DNA from: an uncultured Pedobacter sp.
GTDB taxonomy: Bacteria; Bacteroidota; Bacteroidia; Sphingobacteriales; Sphingobacteriaceae
NCBI RefSeq assembly: GCF_913776295.1
Contig: NZ_CAJYOJ010000052.1
Location: 1 to 64,000 of the forward strand
Reading direction: 5' to 3'
Length of the DNA: 64,000 nt
Part shown: piece by piece, positions 46,650 to 55,279 of the stretch
How positions within the stretch are numbered: position 1 is the stretch's first letter
Layout of the letters: each line of letters opens with the position of its first letter
Made by a program: the position numbers and the translations under genes
Notes under the pieces: generated by a model
What the model saw: the letters and a program-made list of their open reading frames with translations, nothing else
Database searches by the model: none
Told to the model about the DNA's origin: nothing

Positions 46650-46672
46650 CGTCACCCGGGACTTGTTTCAGG
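46650..46672. repeat. Degenerate dispersed repeat (CTTGTTTCAGG type)
   Basis: CGTCACCCGGGACTTGTTTC, continuing AGG, resembles a word found in reverse orientation at 55143-55163 (CCTGAAACAGGTTCAGG). Similar intergenic words are common in Sphingobacteriaceae, as far as I recall. The rest of 46618-46843 holds no gene. Confidence 0.4.
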
Positions 46673-46843
46673 GGCTTTCATTAGAAAAAACATTTCATGT
46701 TTATCAGGAATAGTGTTCCTGAAGACTAGGTATTAAAGAATAGCAAGGTGTCTCCGACTCCTTTAACCATATCGCTTATTAATCTGATCTTGCTAAAGAA
46801 TCCGTAGAGACGCTATGCTTCACAATACGGTTAGTAACAACGC

Positions 46844-46879
46844 AAAAAGGGCTATGGAAATTAAACCATAGCCCTTTTT
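46844..46879. terminator. Bidirectional terminator between GH16 and the OmpA-like gene
   Basis: AAAAAGGGCTATGG (46844-46857) and CCATAGCCCTTTTT (46866-46879) are perfect 14-bp complements with an 8-nt loop. A/T-runs at both ends allow termination in both directions for the convergent genes ending at 46617 (+) and 46895 (-). Confidence 0.88.
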
Positions 46880-46894
46880 GGTATATTTTAATCG

Positions 46895-47425
46895 CTATTT
46901 CTGAACCTTGATTTCAGTTCTTCTGTTCAGTATCCTTCCTTCTTCGCTGTTATTGCTGCTAATAGGATTTTTATCCCCATGACCAACAACGGTAAAGTTG
47001 TTTCCGTTTAAACCGGCGTTGATAAAGTATGACTTTACGGCGTTTGCACGGTCTACAGAAAGCTGCATGTTATGTTCAGGAGTTCCTTCAGCAGATGAAT
47101 AGCCATTAAGAATAAATTTTGTATCAGGCGATTTTTTCATTTCTGTAACTGCTTTATCCAGGATAGGGAATGAAGATGTTTTAAGTACAAAGGAGTTAAA
47201 TTCAAATTGGATATTATCTAAGTTAAAGTTGGGTTTTTCAACCAGAGCTGGAGCTTCTTCTTTCTCCGGCGCAGGTGCTGGTTTTTTCTCTTCTACTGGT
47301 GGCGCCGGTTTTTCAACAGGTACCGGAACCGGTTTGGCAGCAAGTTTTTTTGTTTTACAAGAATACATGGTTAGTGTAAACAAAGTTAAGAGCATGGTAA
47401 GAAAAAGGTTTTTGGTCATGTTCAT
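46895..47425 (-). CDS. OmpA-family lipoprotein, 176 aa
   Basis: I take the start at 47425 (MNMTKNLFLTML; a second Met two codons later is equally possible) because it gives a clean lipoprotein signal with Cys near residue 23 (TMYSCKTKK). A Pro/Glu/Ala-rich linker (about 28-62, repeats of PVEKPAP type) precedes an OmpA C-terminal domain (about 70-176: FEFNSFVLKTSSFPILDKAV, NGYSSAEGTPEHNMQLSVDR, NRRTEIKV). Such proteins tie the outer membrane to peptidoglycan. It stands alone, divergent from the SDR gene. Confidence 0.85.
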   Translation of the reverse strand: MNMTKNLFLTMLLTLFTLTMYSCKTKKLAAKPVPVPVEKPAPPVEEKKPAPAPEKEEAPALVEKPNFNLDNIQFEFNSFVLKTSSFPILDKAVTEMKKSPDTKFILNGYSSAEGTPEHNMQLSVDRANAVKSYFINAGLNGNNFTVVGHGDKNPISSNNSEEGRILNRRTEIKVQK

Positions 47426-47604
47426 TTTTAAAATTAATTTATGTTTATTGTGTGTTTGTTGCCCAAACATACTAATAAATGATTATAGCTTATAACGATG
47501 TTTTTTTAAAGAACTTACATTTGGTGTATTTGCCATCTTAATTTACTTCAATTTTACGCAAACATATTCTCCGCTATTTCCTTTATCTATTATAATATTT
47601 TAAT

Positions 47605-48375
47605 ATGCATCGTTTCGAAAACAAAATCGCTTTAATTACCGGAAGTAGCCAGGGAATTGGTGCTGCCTGCGCCTTAAGGTTGGCCGAAGAGGGCTGTGAT
47701 ATTATCTTAAATGGTCATAAGTTTGATGAAAGGGGCGAAAAACTTATTGCAGATATAAAGGATCTGGGCAGAAGAGTAACTTTTTTAGAGGCCGATTTAA
47801 GTAAAGCTGATGCGGCCACCAAACTGGTAACTGATGCTATAGCAGTATTCGGCCATTTAGATATTTTGATCAATAATGCGGGCGTAGAAAAGAAGGCCAG
47901 CTTTTTGGAAGTTACGGAAGAGGATTACGACCTCGTTATGAACACAAACTTGAAAGGTGTTTTTTTTTGCATCCAGTCGTTTGTAAATTACTGTAGAGCA
48001 AGCAAAGTAGCCGGAACGGTTATCAATATGAGTTCCGTCCACGAAGAAATTGCATTTCCAAACTTTGCCGCTTACTGTGCCAGTAAAGGTGGTTTAAAGA
48101 TGTTAACCAGAAATCTCGCTTCAGAATTGGCACCCTTTAATATCAGGATCAATAATGTGGCACCCGGAGCTATTTCAACACCGATCAATCAGGATTTATT
48201 GAACAATAAAGAACAACTGGAAAAAGTTATTCAAAATATTCCCTTAAAACGGATGGGTAAGGTAGAAGATGTGTCTGCAGTGGTTGCGTTTCTGGCCTCT
48301 GATGATGCCGCTTACGTAACCGGATCAACCTATTATGTTGATGGAGGATTAACCTATCATTACGAAGAACAATAG
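47605..48375 (+). CDS. Short-chain dehydrogenase/reductase, glucose-1-dehydrogenase-like
   Basis: 256 aa, a classical SDR. The Rossmann motif is TGSSQGIG (about 12-19); it also has NNAG and the catalytic Ser-Tyr-Lys with YCASK. The C-terminal VTGSTYYVDGGLTYHYEEQ matches glucose/ribitol-type SDRs. It uses NAD(P) to oxidise or reduce a sugar or polyol; the exact substrate cannot be read from sequence. Its stop codon ends one base before that of the convergent GH15 gene, leaving no room for a terminator. Confidence 0.88.
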   Translation: MHRFENKIALITGSSQGIGAACALRLAEEGCDIILNGHKFDERGEKLIADIKDLGRRVTFLEADLSKADAATKLVTDAIAVFGHLDILINNAGVEKKASFLEVTEEDYDLVMNTNLKGVFFCIQSFVNYCRASKVAGTVINMSSVHEEIAFPNFAAYCASKGGLKMLTRNLASELAPFNIRINNVAPGAISTPINQDLLNNKEQLEKVIQNIPLKRMGKVEDVSAVVAFLASDDAAYVTGSTYYVDGGLTYHYEEQ

Positions 48376-48376
48376 G

Positions 48377-50188
48377 CTAACCGGTTTGCCGGCTCAGTTG
48401 TTTATTAAGCTCTACAGCTGCACTGATTAAAGCCAGGTGGGTAAAAGCCTGTGGAAAATTACCCAGGTGCTGACCTTTTTGCCCCAGTTCCTCGCTAAAG
48501 AGTAAAAGATGGTTGGAATAACCGATCATCTTTTCAAAATTTTCAACCGCACGTTCCAGTTCTCCACTTTTAGCTAGTGCTTCAATAAACCAGAACGAAC
48601 ACATGTTAAAGGTACCTTCTTCACCTTCCAATCCGTCTATTTTGGTCGTGCCGTTTTTATAACGGTAAACCAATACGTCCAGCAGTAATTCGTTATCAAT
48701 TGCTTTCATCGTCGAAAGCCAACGGGGCTCCAGGGGCGAGATAAAGTGTGTTAACGGCATCAGCAAGGCACTGGCATCTACATGTGTGGCACCTTTGTAC
48801 TGAACCCATGCTCCTAACTTTTCATTCCAGAAATTATGGTAAATATCCTTGTAAATTTCGCTGCGGATACCGTGCCATTCCTGCTCAGGGTAAGGGAATG
48901 AACGGTCTTCGGCAATTTTAATTGCCCTATCCATCGCTACCCAACACATTAGACGTGTGTGCAGAAATTCCTTTTTCTCATTTCTGATTTCCCAGATGCC
49001 ATGATCGGGTTTTTTCCATTGTTTGATTACACATTGAACCTGTTTTTCTATCAATGTCCAGAACTCGTAGGTAATTGGCTTGTGCGATTTGTTATAAATG
49101 TAAATCGTATCAATCAATTCTCCATAAATATCAATCTGTAACTGGCTGGCTGCTTCATTGCCAATGCGCACAGGTTTCGACGATAGGTAACCTTCAAACT
49201 GGTCAGCTTCTACTTCTTTTATTTTCGTATTACCATCAATCTGATACACCAGTTGCAAATCTATTTTCTGACAAAGATTAAATATCCAGTCCATAAATGC
49301 AGTAGCCTCATCAAAAAAGCCGAGCCTTAAAAATGCATACATGGTAAAAGCCGCATCCCTGATCCAGGTAAAACGGTAATCCCAGTTACGGTTTCCACCG
49401 ATCGTTTCGGGCAAACCAAAGGTAGGCGCAGCCACTACCGAACCAAATTCTGCTGAAGTAAGCAACTTTAAGGTAATTGCCGATCTCCTGATAATTTCAT
49501 CATAACGGCCTCTATAAGTAGTCTGGTTGATCCATTCCCGCCAGTAATCGACGGTTTTGCGGTAGCCATGTTCTTTGTAATGGGCTAAATCAGCTGCAAC
49601 CTCATCATTTTCAATAATTTCCATGATGATGTGAGCTGTTTCCGACTCCTTGAGCGTAAATTCAGCATAGCCAGTACCTTTTTCAATATGTAACGGTACA
49701 TCTGCTTTTAGTTTTAAGGTTAGTTTTTCTGTTTTGGAGAAAAATACCAGTTCGTCATTTTCATGCTCAACCGTATGTTTACTTTTCGTGTAGCCGAAAG
49801 CTGGTACGCAGAAAACTTTAAAAGTAATATTGCCCCTGATGGATTTGATCTGCCGCACAATGGCACTCGGGAAATCTGTTTCTTTCGATAATGGCATGTA
49901 ATCGCTAAGCTCTGCGATGCCATGTTCGGCGAAAAACCTCGTCAGGAGAACTGCTGTTCCCGGTAGGTAAAGTTGCTTGCTGGTGAAGTTGTCAAGCTGT
50001 GGTTCTACCGAGAAATAACCTCCCTTTTCCGAATCGAGCATCGAGGCAAAAACGGTGGGCGAATCAAATTTTGGTACGCACAAAAAATCTATCGAGCCTT
50101 CTAGCGAAACCAACGCTACAGTTTTAAGGTTGCCGATCACGCCATAGTTTTCTATCGGCTGGAAAGGTCGTTTTTTGTGCTTTGCCAT
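48377..50188 (-). CDS. GH15 glucoamylase / trehalase-like glycosidase
   Basis: 603 aa, cytoplasmic (no signal peptide; MAKHKKRPFQPIENYGVIGN). The N-terminal beta-sandwich (about 1-215) includes VALVSLEGSIDFLCVPKFDS. The (alpha/alpha)6 barrel has GLPETIGGNRNWDYRFTWIR and the C-terminal catalytic-base region GLEGEEGTFNMCSFWFIEAL. This architecture is GH15, covering glucoamylases, glucodextranases and some trehalases. With no trehalose genes alongside, alpha-glucan or oligosaccharide hydrolysis is the safest call. It may form a sugar-handling pair with the SDR gene facing it. Confidence 0.85.
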   Translation of the reverse strand: MAKHKKRPFQPIENYGVIGNLKTVALVSLEGSIDFLCVPKFDSPTVFASMLDSEKGGYFSVEPQLDNFTSKQLYLPGTAVLLTRFFAEHGIAELSDYMPLSKETDFPSAIVRQIKSIRGNITFKVFCVPAFGYTKSKHTVEHENDELVFFSKTEKLTLKLKADVPLHIEKGTGYAEFTLKESETAHIIMEIIENDEVAADLAHYKEHGYRKTVDYWREWINQTTYRGRYDEIIRRSAITLKLLTSAEFGSVVAAPTFGLPETIGGNRNWDYRFTWIRDAAFTMYAFLRLGFFDEATAFMDWIFNLCQKIDLQLVYQIDGNTKIKEVEADQFEGYLSSKPVRIGNEAASQLQIDIYGELIDTIYIYNKSHKPITYEFWTLIEKQVQCVIKQWKKPDHGIWEIRNEKKEFLHTRLMCWVAMDRAIKIAEDRSFPYPEQEWHGIRSEIYKDIYHNFWNEKLGAWVQYKGATHVDASALLMPLTHFISPLEPRWLSTMKAIDNELLLDVLVYRYKNGTTKIDGLEGEEGTFNMCSFWFIEALAKSGELERAVENFEKMIGYSNHLLLFSEELGQKGQHLGNFPQAFTHLALISAAVELNKQLSRQTG

Positions 50189-50279
50189 ATTTAAGGTACA
50201 ATTTACTTAAGCAAAGGAATAATGCTTTGCTTTTGTTTTGCCTTTAATAACACTAAGCGTTGTAAAATACGAAAATAAG

Positions 50280-50978
50280 CTACACTTTTAAGTTTGGCAC
50301 CAGGTTTAAAAAAGCCTGTGCATTGGCCGCATACTTCTTTTTATCGAGTTTGAAATAAAATGCCCCTTTTTTAGAGCCTGTTCTATCTTTTTCGGCCAGT
50401 TTAATCAATAATCCGGTTGAGGTAATTTTACGGCTGAAATTTCTGGTATCGATTTTAGTATCGTTTACCTCTTCGAAAAGGATATGCAATTGCGGAATCG
50501 TAAATTTTTTAGGCAGCATTTCAAACAATATGGGGTGGAGGGCCGCTTTATACCTTAATTTTTTTCGGGCATCAATAACCATTTGATTATGATCGAAAAT
50601 AAGTTTAGGCCTCTCGTTAATCAAAAACCATTCCGCCTCATAATCGTCATTCAATTGTGCCTCATATTTATGGATATCAATAAGGGCAAAATAACCCACA
50701 GAAAGCGTTCTTTCAATCGGATCGCGATGAGGTTCCCCATAAATCTGCATCTGTTCCAGGTAAACCCCTTCTAAACCCGTCATTTTTTTGAGAACCCTGT
50801 TTGCTGCATCATCCGGACTTTCATCCGGGCCTACGAAACCGCCCATTAAACTCCATTTGTTTATTTCGGGTTCTAAACCCCGCTTCACCAATAGAATTTT
50901 TAGATGTTCGCCATCAAATCCAAACACAATGCAATCAACAGCAACTAGATAATGCGGCTGCCTGGAATATTCAATCAT
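50280..50978 (-). CDS. Nudix-fold transcriptional regulator (NrtR/AraR-like)
   Basis: 232 aa. The N-terminal Nudix fold (about 8-140) starts HYLVAVDCIVFGFDGEHLKI. Its Nudix box reads GGFVGPDESPDDAANRVLKK then MTGL; the two catalytic Glu of REUxEE are replaced (RVLKKM), so hydrolase activity is probably lost. The C-terminal winged-HTH region (about 150-225: FTIPQLHILFEEV, then RNFSRKI) is typical of NrtR/AraR regulators, which sense nucleotide or sugar ligands through the dead Nudix domain. It is divergent from galT-galK-symporter and shares with them the palindrome at 51029-51071, so it most likely controls galactose use. A direct ligand cannot be named. Confidence 0.88.
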   Translation of the reverse strand: MIEYSRQPHYLVAVDCIVFGFDGEHLKILLVKRGLEPEINKWSLMGGFVGPDESPDDAANRVLKKMTGLEGVYLEQMQIYGEPHRDPIERTLSVGYFALIDIHKYEAQLNDDYEAEWFLINERPKLIFDHNQMVIDARKKLRYKAALHPILFEMLPKKFTIPQLHILFEEVNDTKIDTRNFSRKITSTGLLIKLAEKDRTGSKKGAFYFKLDKKKYAANAQAFLNLVPNLKV

Positions 50979-51028
50979 TTCTTATCAAGGTTTAAAGGGC
51001 TTAATATGTTTAAATTTTCACGAAAATA

Positions 51029-51071
51029 AAAATTATTATTAATTGTCGTTTTGACAATTAATAATAATTTT
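51029..51071. promoter_or_regulatory. Perfect 19-bp-arm palindrome, candidate operator of the Nudix regulator
   Basis: Arms 51029-51047 and 51053-51071 are exact complements around the loop GTTTT. The centre reads ATTGTC-N5-GACAAT, the GTC-N5-GAC layout typical of NrtR-type operators. It lies between the divergent regulator (start 50978) and galT (start 51138), 50 and 66 bp from the two start codons, so one site could repress both promoters. Confidence 0.8.
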
Positions 51072-51137
51072 ATAATTTGGCCGATTAGATGGCAGGGCTG
51101 TGCGCCCTTCTTTTTTCTAACAGTTGATCAATAAAAA

Positions 51138-52199
51138 ATGAACCAGACATTCGAACTAGACAGTAATCCGCATACCCGGCTGAATATATTAACCGGTGAG
51201 TGGGTTTTAGTATCCCCCCACCGTACAAAACGGCCCTGGCAGGGTAAAGTTGAAGACATCAGCCCGGATAACCGCTCCGAATATGATCCAAAATGTTATT
51301 TATGCCCTGGAAATGGCAGAGCAGATGGTGATACCAACCCTGCGTATACAGAAAGTTTTGTTTTCAACAATGATTTCGCCGCGCTGCTGCAAGATACGCC
51401 GGCTGGTGAAATGAATGAAAGTGACTTGTTGGTGGCGAACAACCAGCGTGGGTTATGTAGGGTAATCAGCTTTAGCCCTAAACATAATCTTACACTTCCC
51501 GAAATGAGTTTAGAGGCAATAACAGCTGTGGTTAATGTTTGGCAGAACGAGTTTAACAGTTTGGCAGGGAACGATTGGATAAAATATATTCAGATTTTTG
51601 AAAATAAAGGTGAAATAATGGGATGTAGTAATCCGCACCCACATGGTCAGATCTGGTCGCAGGGCGATGTCCCTTTAGAAATTGCCAAAGAAACAGCGCG
51701 TCAGAAAACTTACTATGCCATTCATAGAAGAAGTTTACTTGCCGATTATTTAAGGCTGGAGCAAAAGAAAAATGAGCGCATTGTGTTTGAAAATGAGCAT
51801 TTTTCAGTATTGGTACCTTTTTGGGCTGTTTGGCCTTATGAAACCATGATCATCAGCAAACGGCATGTAAACAGCATTAAACTTTTTACTGCTGCCGAAA
51901 AGAAATCACTGGCAGAGGCCATTAAAGTCCTGACTACCAAATACGATAATCTGTTCGAAACGTCATTTCCTTATTCGGCAGGTATGCACCAGGCGCCTGT
52001 AAACGATGGTGATTATCCGGAATGGCATTGGCATATGCATTTTTATCCACCATTGCTTCGCTCGGCATCTGTGAAAAAATTTATGGTAGGTTATGAAATG
52101 CTCGCCAATCCTCAACGCGATATTACGCCTGAATTTGCGGCAACCCGATTGAAAGAAATGTCTACCGTACACTATAAAACCAGCAAGGCTGAAGACTAA
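51138..52199 (+). CDS. galT: Galactose-1-phosphate uridylyltransferase
   Basis: 353 aa, cytoplasmic. It has RLNILTGEWVLVSPHRTKRP at the N-terminus, the zinc-site pair CYLCPGN, the catalytic HPHGQ (nucleophile His169) and the C-terminal HWHMHFYPP zinc/His region. It moves UMP from UDP-glucose to galactose-1-phosphate in the Leloir pathway. First gene of a galT-galK-symporter operon (10 bp to galK). Confidence 0.96.
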   Translation: MNQTFELDSNPHTRLNILTGEWVLVSPHRTKRPWQGKVEDISPDNRSEYDPKCYLCPGNGRADGDTNPAYTESFVFNNDFAALLQDTPAGEMNESDLLVANNQRGLCRVISFSPKHNLTLPEMSLEAITAVVNVWQNEFNSLAGNDWIKYIQIFENKGEIMGCSNPHPHGQIWSQGDVPLEIAKETARQKTYYAIHRRSLLADYLRLEQKKNERIVFENEHFSVLVPFWAVWPYETMIISKRHVNSIKLFTAAEKKSLAEAIKVLTTKYDNLFETSFPYSAGMHQAPVNDGDYPEWHWHMHFYPPLLRSASVKKFMVGYEMLANPQRDITPEFAATRLKEMSTVHYKTSKAED

Positions 52200-52209
52200 A
52201 TATCAAATA

Positions 52210-53361
52210 ATGAATGCACAACATTTAAAAAATACATTTAAAAGACTTTTCAATTCCGAACCGATTTTGGTTCGTTCGCCGGGAAGGATTAACATTATTG
52301 GCGAACATACCGATTATAATGGTGGTTTTGTAATGCCTGCTGCTATTGATAAAGCTATTTATGTCGCTATATCAAAAAGAGAAGATGATGAAATTCATTT
52401 ATTTTCAGAAAGTTATCAGCAGTTTGATATCTCCTCTGTAAAAAACTTGCAGAAATCAGAAAATAGCTGGGCAAACTACATTTTAGGTGTAGCCGATCAG
52501 CTAAAAGAACGAGGTTACCAGTTAGGCGGTTTTAATTTTTATATTGATGGCGATGTGCCGTTGGGCGCAGGCTTATCATCATCGGCGGCAGTAGAGTGTG
52601 CAACGGGTTTTGCACTAGATCAGCTTTTTTCGCTTGAGGTTCCAAAAATGGACATTGCTTTAATTGCACAAAAGGCAGAACAGACATTTGCCGGTGTTAA
52701 TTGTGGAATTATGGATCAGTTTGCTTCTGTATTTGGTAAAAAAGATCAGGCTATTATGCTCGATTGCCGATCGATGAAACATATTTATATCCCGTTAAAA
52801 TTAGACGGGTATAAACTTTTACTTTTAAATACCAATGTAAAACATGCCCTTGCCGATTCTGCCTATAATAAAAGAAGGGCTCAATGTGAGCAAGGCGTAG
52901 CCTGGATAAAAGAGCATTACCCTAACGTCAATACACTACGCGATGTAAATCTTGACATGTTGGAAGCGCATGTTAAGCCAAAAGATGAAGAAGTATTTAC
53001 AAAATGCAGCTTTGTAGTGAAAGAAATCGGTCGTTTACTTACAGCGGCTGAACAACTTGAAAATGGCAACTTGCAGGGTTTAGGAAATCTGATGTTCGAA
53101 ACGCACGAAGGTTTAAGCAAAGATTATCAAGTAAGCTGTAAAGAATTGGACTTTTTAGTTGAAGCGGTTAAACCTTTAGATGGTGTACTTGGTGCCAGAA
53201 TGATGGGGGGCGGCTTTGGTGGTTGTACCATTAATGTTGTTAAAGAAGAAAAAATTGCGGATTTAATCGAAGAGCTGTCTTCTAAATATTTATTGCAATT
53301 TGGCCTTAAGCTAGATTCCTATACCGTTCAAACCGATAATGGAACCAGTTTATTTAATTAA
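52210..53361 (+). CDS. galK: Galactokinase
   Basis: 383 aa of the GHMP kinase family. It shows the galactokinase signature RSPGRINIIGEHTDYNGGFV, the ATP loop VPLGAGLSSSAAVECATG and the C-terminal GARMMGGGFGGCTINVV. It phosphorylates galactose to galactose-1-phosphate for the galT product. It starts 10 bp after galT, so both are made from one transcript. Confidence 0.96.
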   Translation: MNAQHLKNTFKRLFNSEPILVRSPGRINIIGEHTDYNGGFVMPAAIDKAIYVAISKREDDEIHLFSESYQQFDISSVKNLQKSENSWANYILGVADQLKERGYQLGGFNFYIDGDVPLGAGLSSSAAVECATGFALDQLFSLEVPKMDIALIAQKAEQTFAGVNCGIMDQFASVFGKKDQAIMLDCRSMKHIYIPLKLDGYKLLLLNTNVKHALADSAYNKRRAQCEQGVAWIKEHYPNVNTLRDVNLDMLEAHVKPKDEEVFTKCSFVVKEIGRLLTAAEQLENGNLQGLGNLMFETHEGLSKDYQVSCKELDFLVEAVKPLDGVLGARMMGGGFGGCTINVVKEEKIADLIEELSSKYLLQFGLKLDSYTVQTDNGTSLFN

Positions 53362-53392
53362 AATCTAAAGGGATACCAACCAAAATAAATCA

Positions 53393-55069
53393 ATGAAAAA
53401 CAATTTATTAGACACGAAGGATTACATTGTCTTTGCAATTTACTTCGTTATTGTGGCTGCTTATGGGCTGTACATATACAATAAAAAAAAATCAGAATCT
53501 ACAGGCTCTAAAGATTATTTTCTTGCTGAAGGTTCTTTAACCTGGTGGGCTATTGGTGCCTCATTAATCGCATCAAACATTTCTGCAGAGCAGTTTATCG
53601 GGATGAGTGGTTCAGGTTTTAAAATGGGATTGGCCATTGCCACCTATGAATGGATGGGTGCACTAACCTTAGTCGTTGTGGCCGTATTTTTCATCCCGGT
53701 TTATCTGAAAAATAAAATAGCCACCATGCCCCAGTTTTTACATCAGCGTTATAACGGTACCGTTGCGATGATTATGGCTGTTTTCTGGTTATTGTTGTAT
53801 GTGGTGGTTAACTTAACGTCTATTCTTTACTTAGGTGCATTGGCCGTAAGCAGTATTTCCGGTTTCGATTTGAGATTCTGTATGTATGCTATTGCATTTT
53901 TTGCCATCGTCATCACCCTTGGCGGAATGAAAGTAATTGGCTATACAGATGTAATTCAGGTATTCTTCCTGATTTTAGGGGGGCTGGCAACTACTTATCT
54001 GGCTTTGAACCTGGTTTCTACACACTATGGTACAAGCGGTGTACTTGAAGGTTATAGCTTAATGACGACCAAAGCGTCAGAGCATTTCCATATGATCCTT
54101 AAACCTGATAATGAAAATTACATCGATTTACCAGGTTTGAGCGTATTAATTGGTGGCATGTGGATCGTAAACCTAAATTATTGGGGCTGCAACCAGTATA
54201 TTACCCAACGTGCCTTAGGTGCCAATTTAGAAACTGCCCGTGGGGGTATACTTTTTGCCGCTTTCCTGAAACTATTAATGCCTATTATTGTGGTATTGCC
54301 CGGTATTGCCGCTTATGTATTATATAAAGATGGTGCCTTCCAAACGGAAATGTTGCAGGATGGATCCGTAAATCCCGATCGTGCCTATCCTGTATTGTTA
54401 AATTTACTTCCTGCCGGATTAAAAGGTCTTTCATTTGCCGCCTTAACCGCTGCAGTTGTAGCCTCTTTAGCAGGTAAAGCAAATAGTATTGCTACGATTT
54501 TTACTTTAGATATTTATAAAAAAGTATTAAATGTTGACGCATCAGAGAAAAACCTGGTAATGACTGGTAAAATTTCTATTGGTGTAGCCATGTTGCTTGG
54601 AGTAATAATTGCACCATTTTTGGGTATTGATAAAAAAGGAGGTTTTCAATACATCCAGGAGTATACCGGTTTTGTATCTCCGGGTATTTTTGCCATGTTT
54701 ATTTTAGGTTTCTTTTGGAAAAGATCCACCTCAGGCGCAGCACTTTTTGCCACAATTGGAGGTTTTGGCTTATCCATTTTACTTAAATTTTTACCTAAAT
54801 GGACAGATCTTTCATGGTTGTCGGGCATAGGCTTCTCGGTTAAGAATGCTGCTGGAATTTATGAAATTCCATTCCTCGATCGTATGGGCTTTGTATTTGT
54901 ATTCTGCATTGTTGGAATGTACATCATCAGTATATTCAGCAATAAAGCTGAAGCTGAAGCCAAAGGATTGGAAATCGATGCAAAAATGTTTAAAACCTCT
55001 ACCAGTTTTGCCGTAGGCGCTTTAATCATTATTGGATTATTGGTTGCGCTTTACACTGTGTATTGGTAA
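53393..55069 (+). CDS. Sodium/sugar symporter of the SSS family (SGLT-like)
   Basis: 558 aa with about 14 hydrophobic segments. The SSS-family pattern is clear: YFLAEGSLTWWAIGASLIAS near the N-terminus, NISAEQFIGMSGSGF, and the VNLNYWGCNQYITQRALGA loop. It should import galactose (or a similar hexose) with Na+ at the inner membrane. Position after galT-galK makes galactose the likely substrate. A strong terminator follows at 55089. Confidence 0.92.
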   Translation: MKNNLLDTKDYIVFAIYFVIVAAYGLYIYNKKKSESTGSKDYFLAEGSLTWWAIGASLIASNISAEQFIGMSGSGFKMGLAIATYEWMGALTLVVVAVFFIPVYLKNKIATMPQFLHQRYNGTVAMIMAVFWLLLYVVVNLTSILYLGALAVSSISGFDLRFCMYAIAFFAIVITLGGMKVIGYTDVIQVFFLILGGLATTYLALNLVSTHYGTSGVLEGYSLMTTKASEHFHMILKPDNENYIDLPGLSVLIGGMWIVNLNYWGCNQYITQRALGANLETARGGILFAAFLKLLMPIIVVLPGIAAYVLYKDGAFQTEMLQDGSVNPDRAYPVLLNLLPAGLKGLSFAALTAAVVASLAGKANSIATIFTLDIYKKVLNVDASEKNLVMTGKISIGVAMLLGVIIAPFLGIDKKGGFQYIQEYTGFVSPGIFAMFILGFFWKRSTSGAALFATIGGFGLSILLKFLPKWTDLSWLSGIGFSVKNAAGIYEIPFLDRMGFVFVFCIVGMYIISIFSNKAEAEAKGLEIDAKMFKTSTSFAVGALIIIGLLVALYTVYW

Positions 55070-55088
55070 AGCATAACTTATAAAAACG

Positions 55089-55122
55089 AAAGGGATAAAA
55101 TCATTGGATTTTATCCCTTTTT
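55089..55122 (+). terminator. Terminator of the gal operon
   Basis: Arms 55089-55102 and 55107-55120 (AAAGGGATAAAATC and its complement) form a perfect 14-bp stem with the loop ATTG, ending in a T-run. Confidence 0.88.
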
Positions 55123-55146
55123 GTATAAAAGGGCTTTTTGAAAGAT

Positions 55147-55171
55147 CCTGAAACAGGTTCAGGAACGCTTT
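55147..55171. repeat. Hairpin of the CCTGAA...TTCAGG dispersed type
   Basis: CCTGAA (55147-55152) pairs with TTCAGG (55158-55163), and a run of Ts starts at 55169. It may act as a second terminator. In reverse orientation it resembles the word at 46650-46672. Confidence 0.4.
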
Positions 55172-55279
55172 TTTTCCCGCAGTCTTTATGCTGATCCGAT
55201 AGCTATCAGATTTATTCCAGCATCCTCCCGGTAAAAAAATTAAAAGCAATGGCTGTTTATGATTGATGTTAATAATCAG

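Noticed and set aside
50280-50978. Active Nudix hydrolase
   Set aside because: The catalytic Glu pair of the Nudix box is replaced, and a C-terminal HTH and adjacent palindrome point to a regulator.
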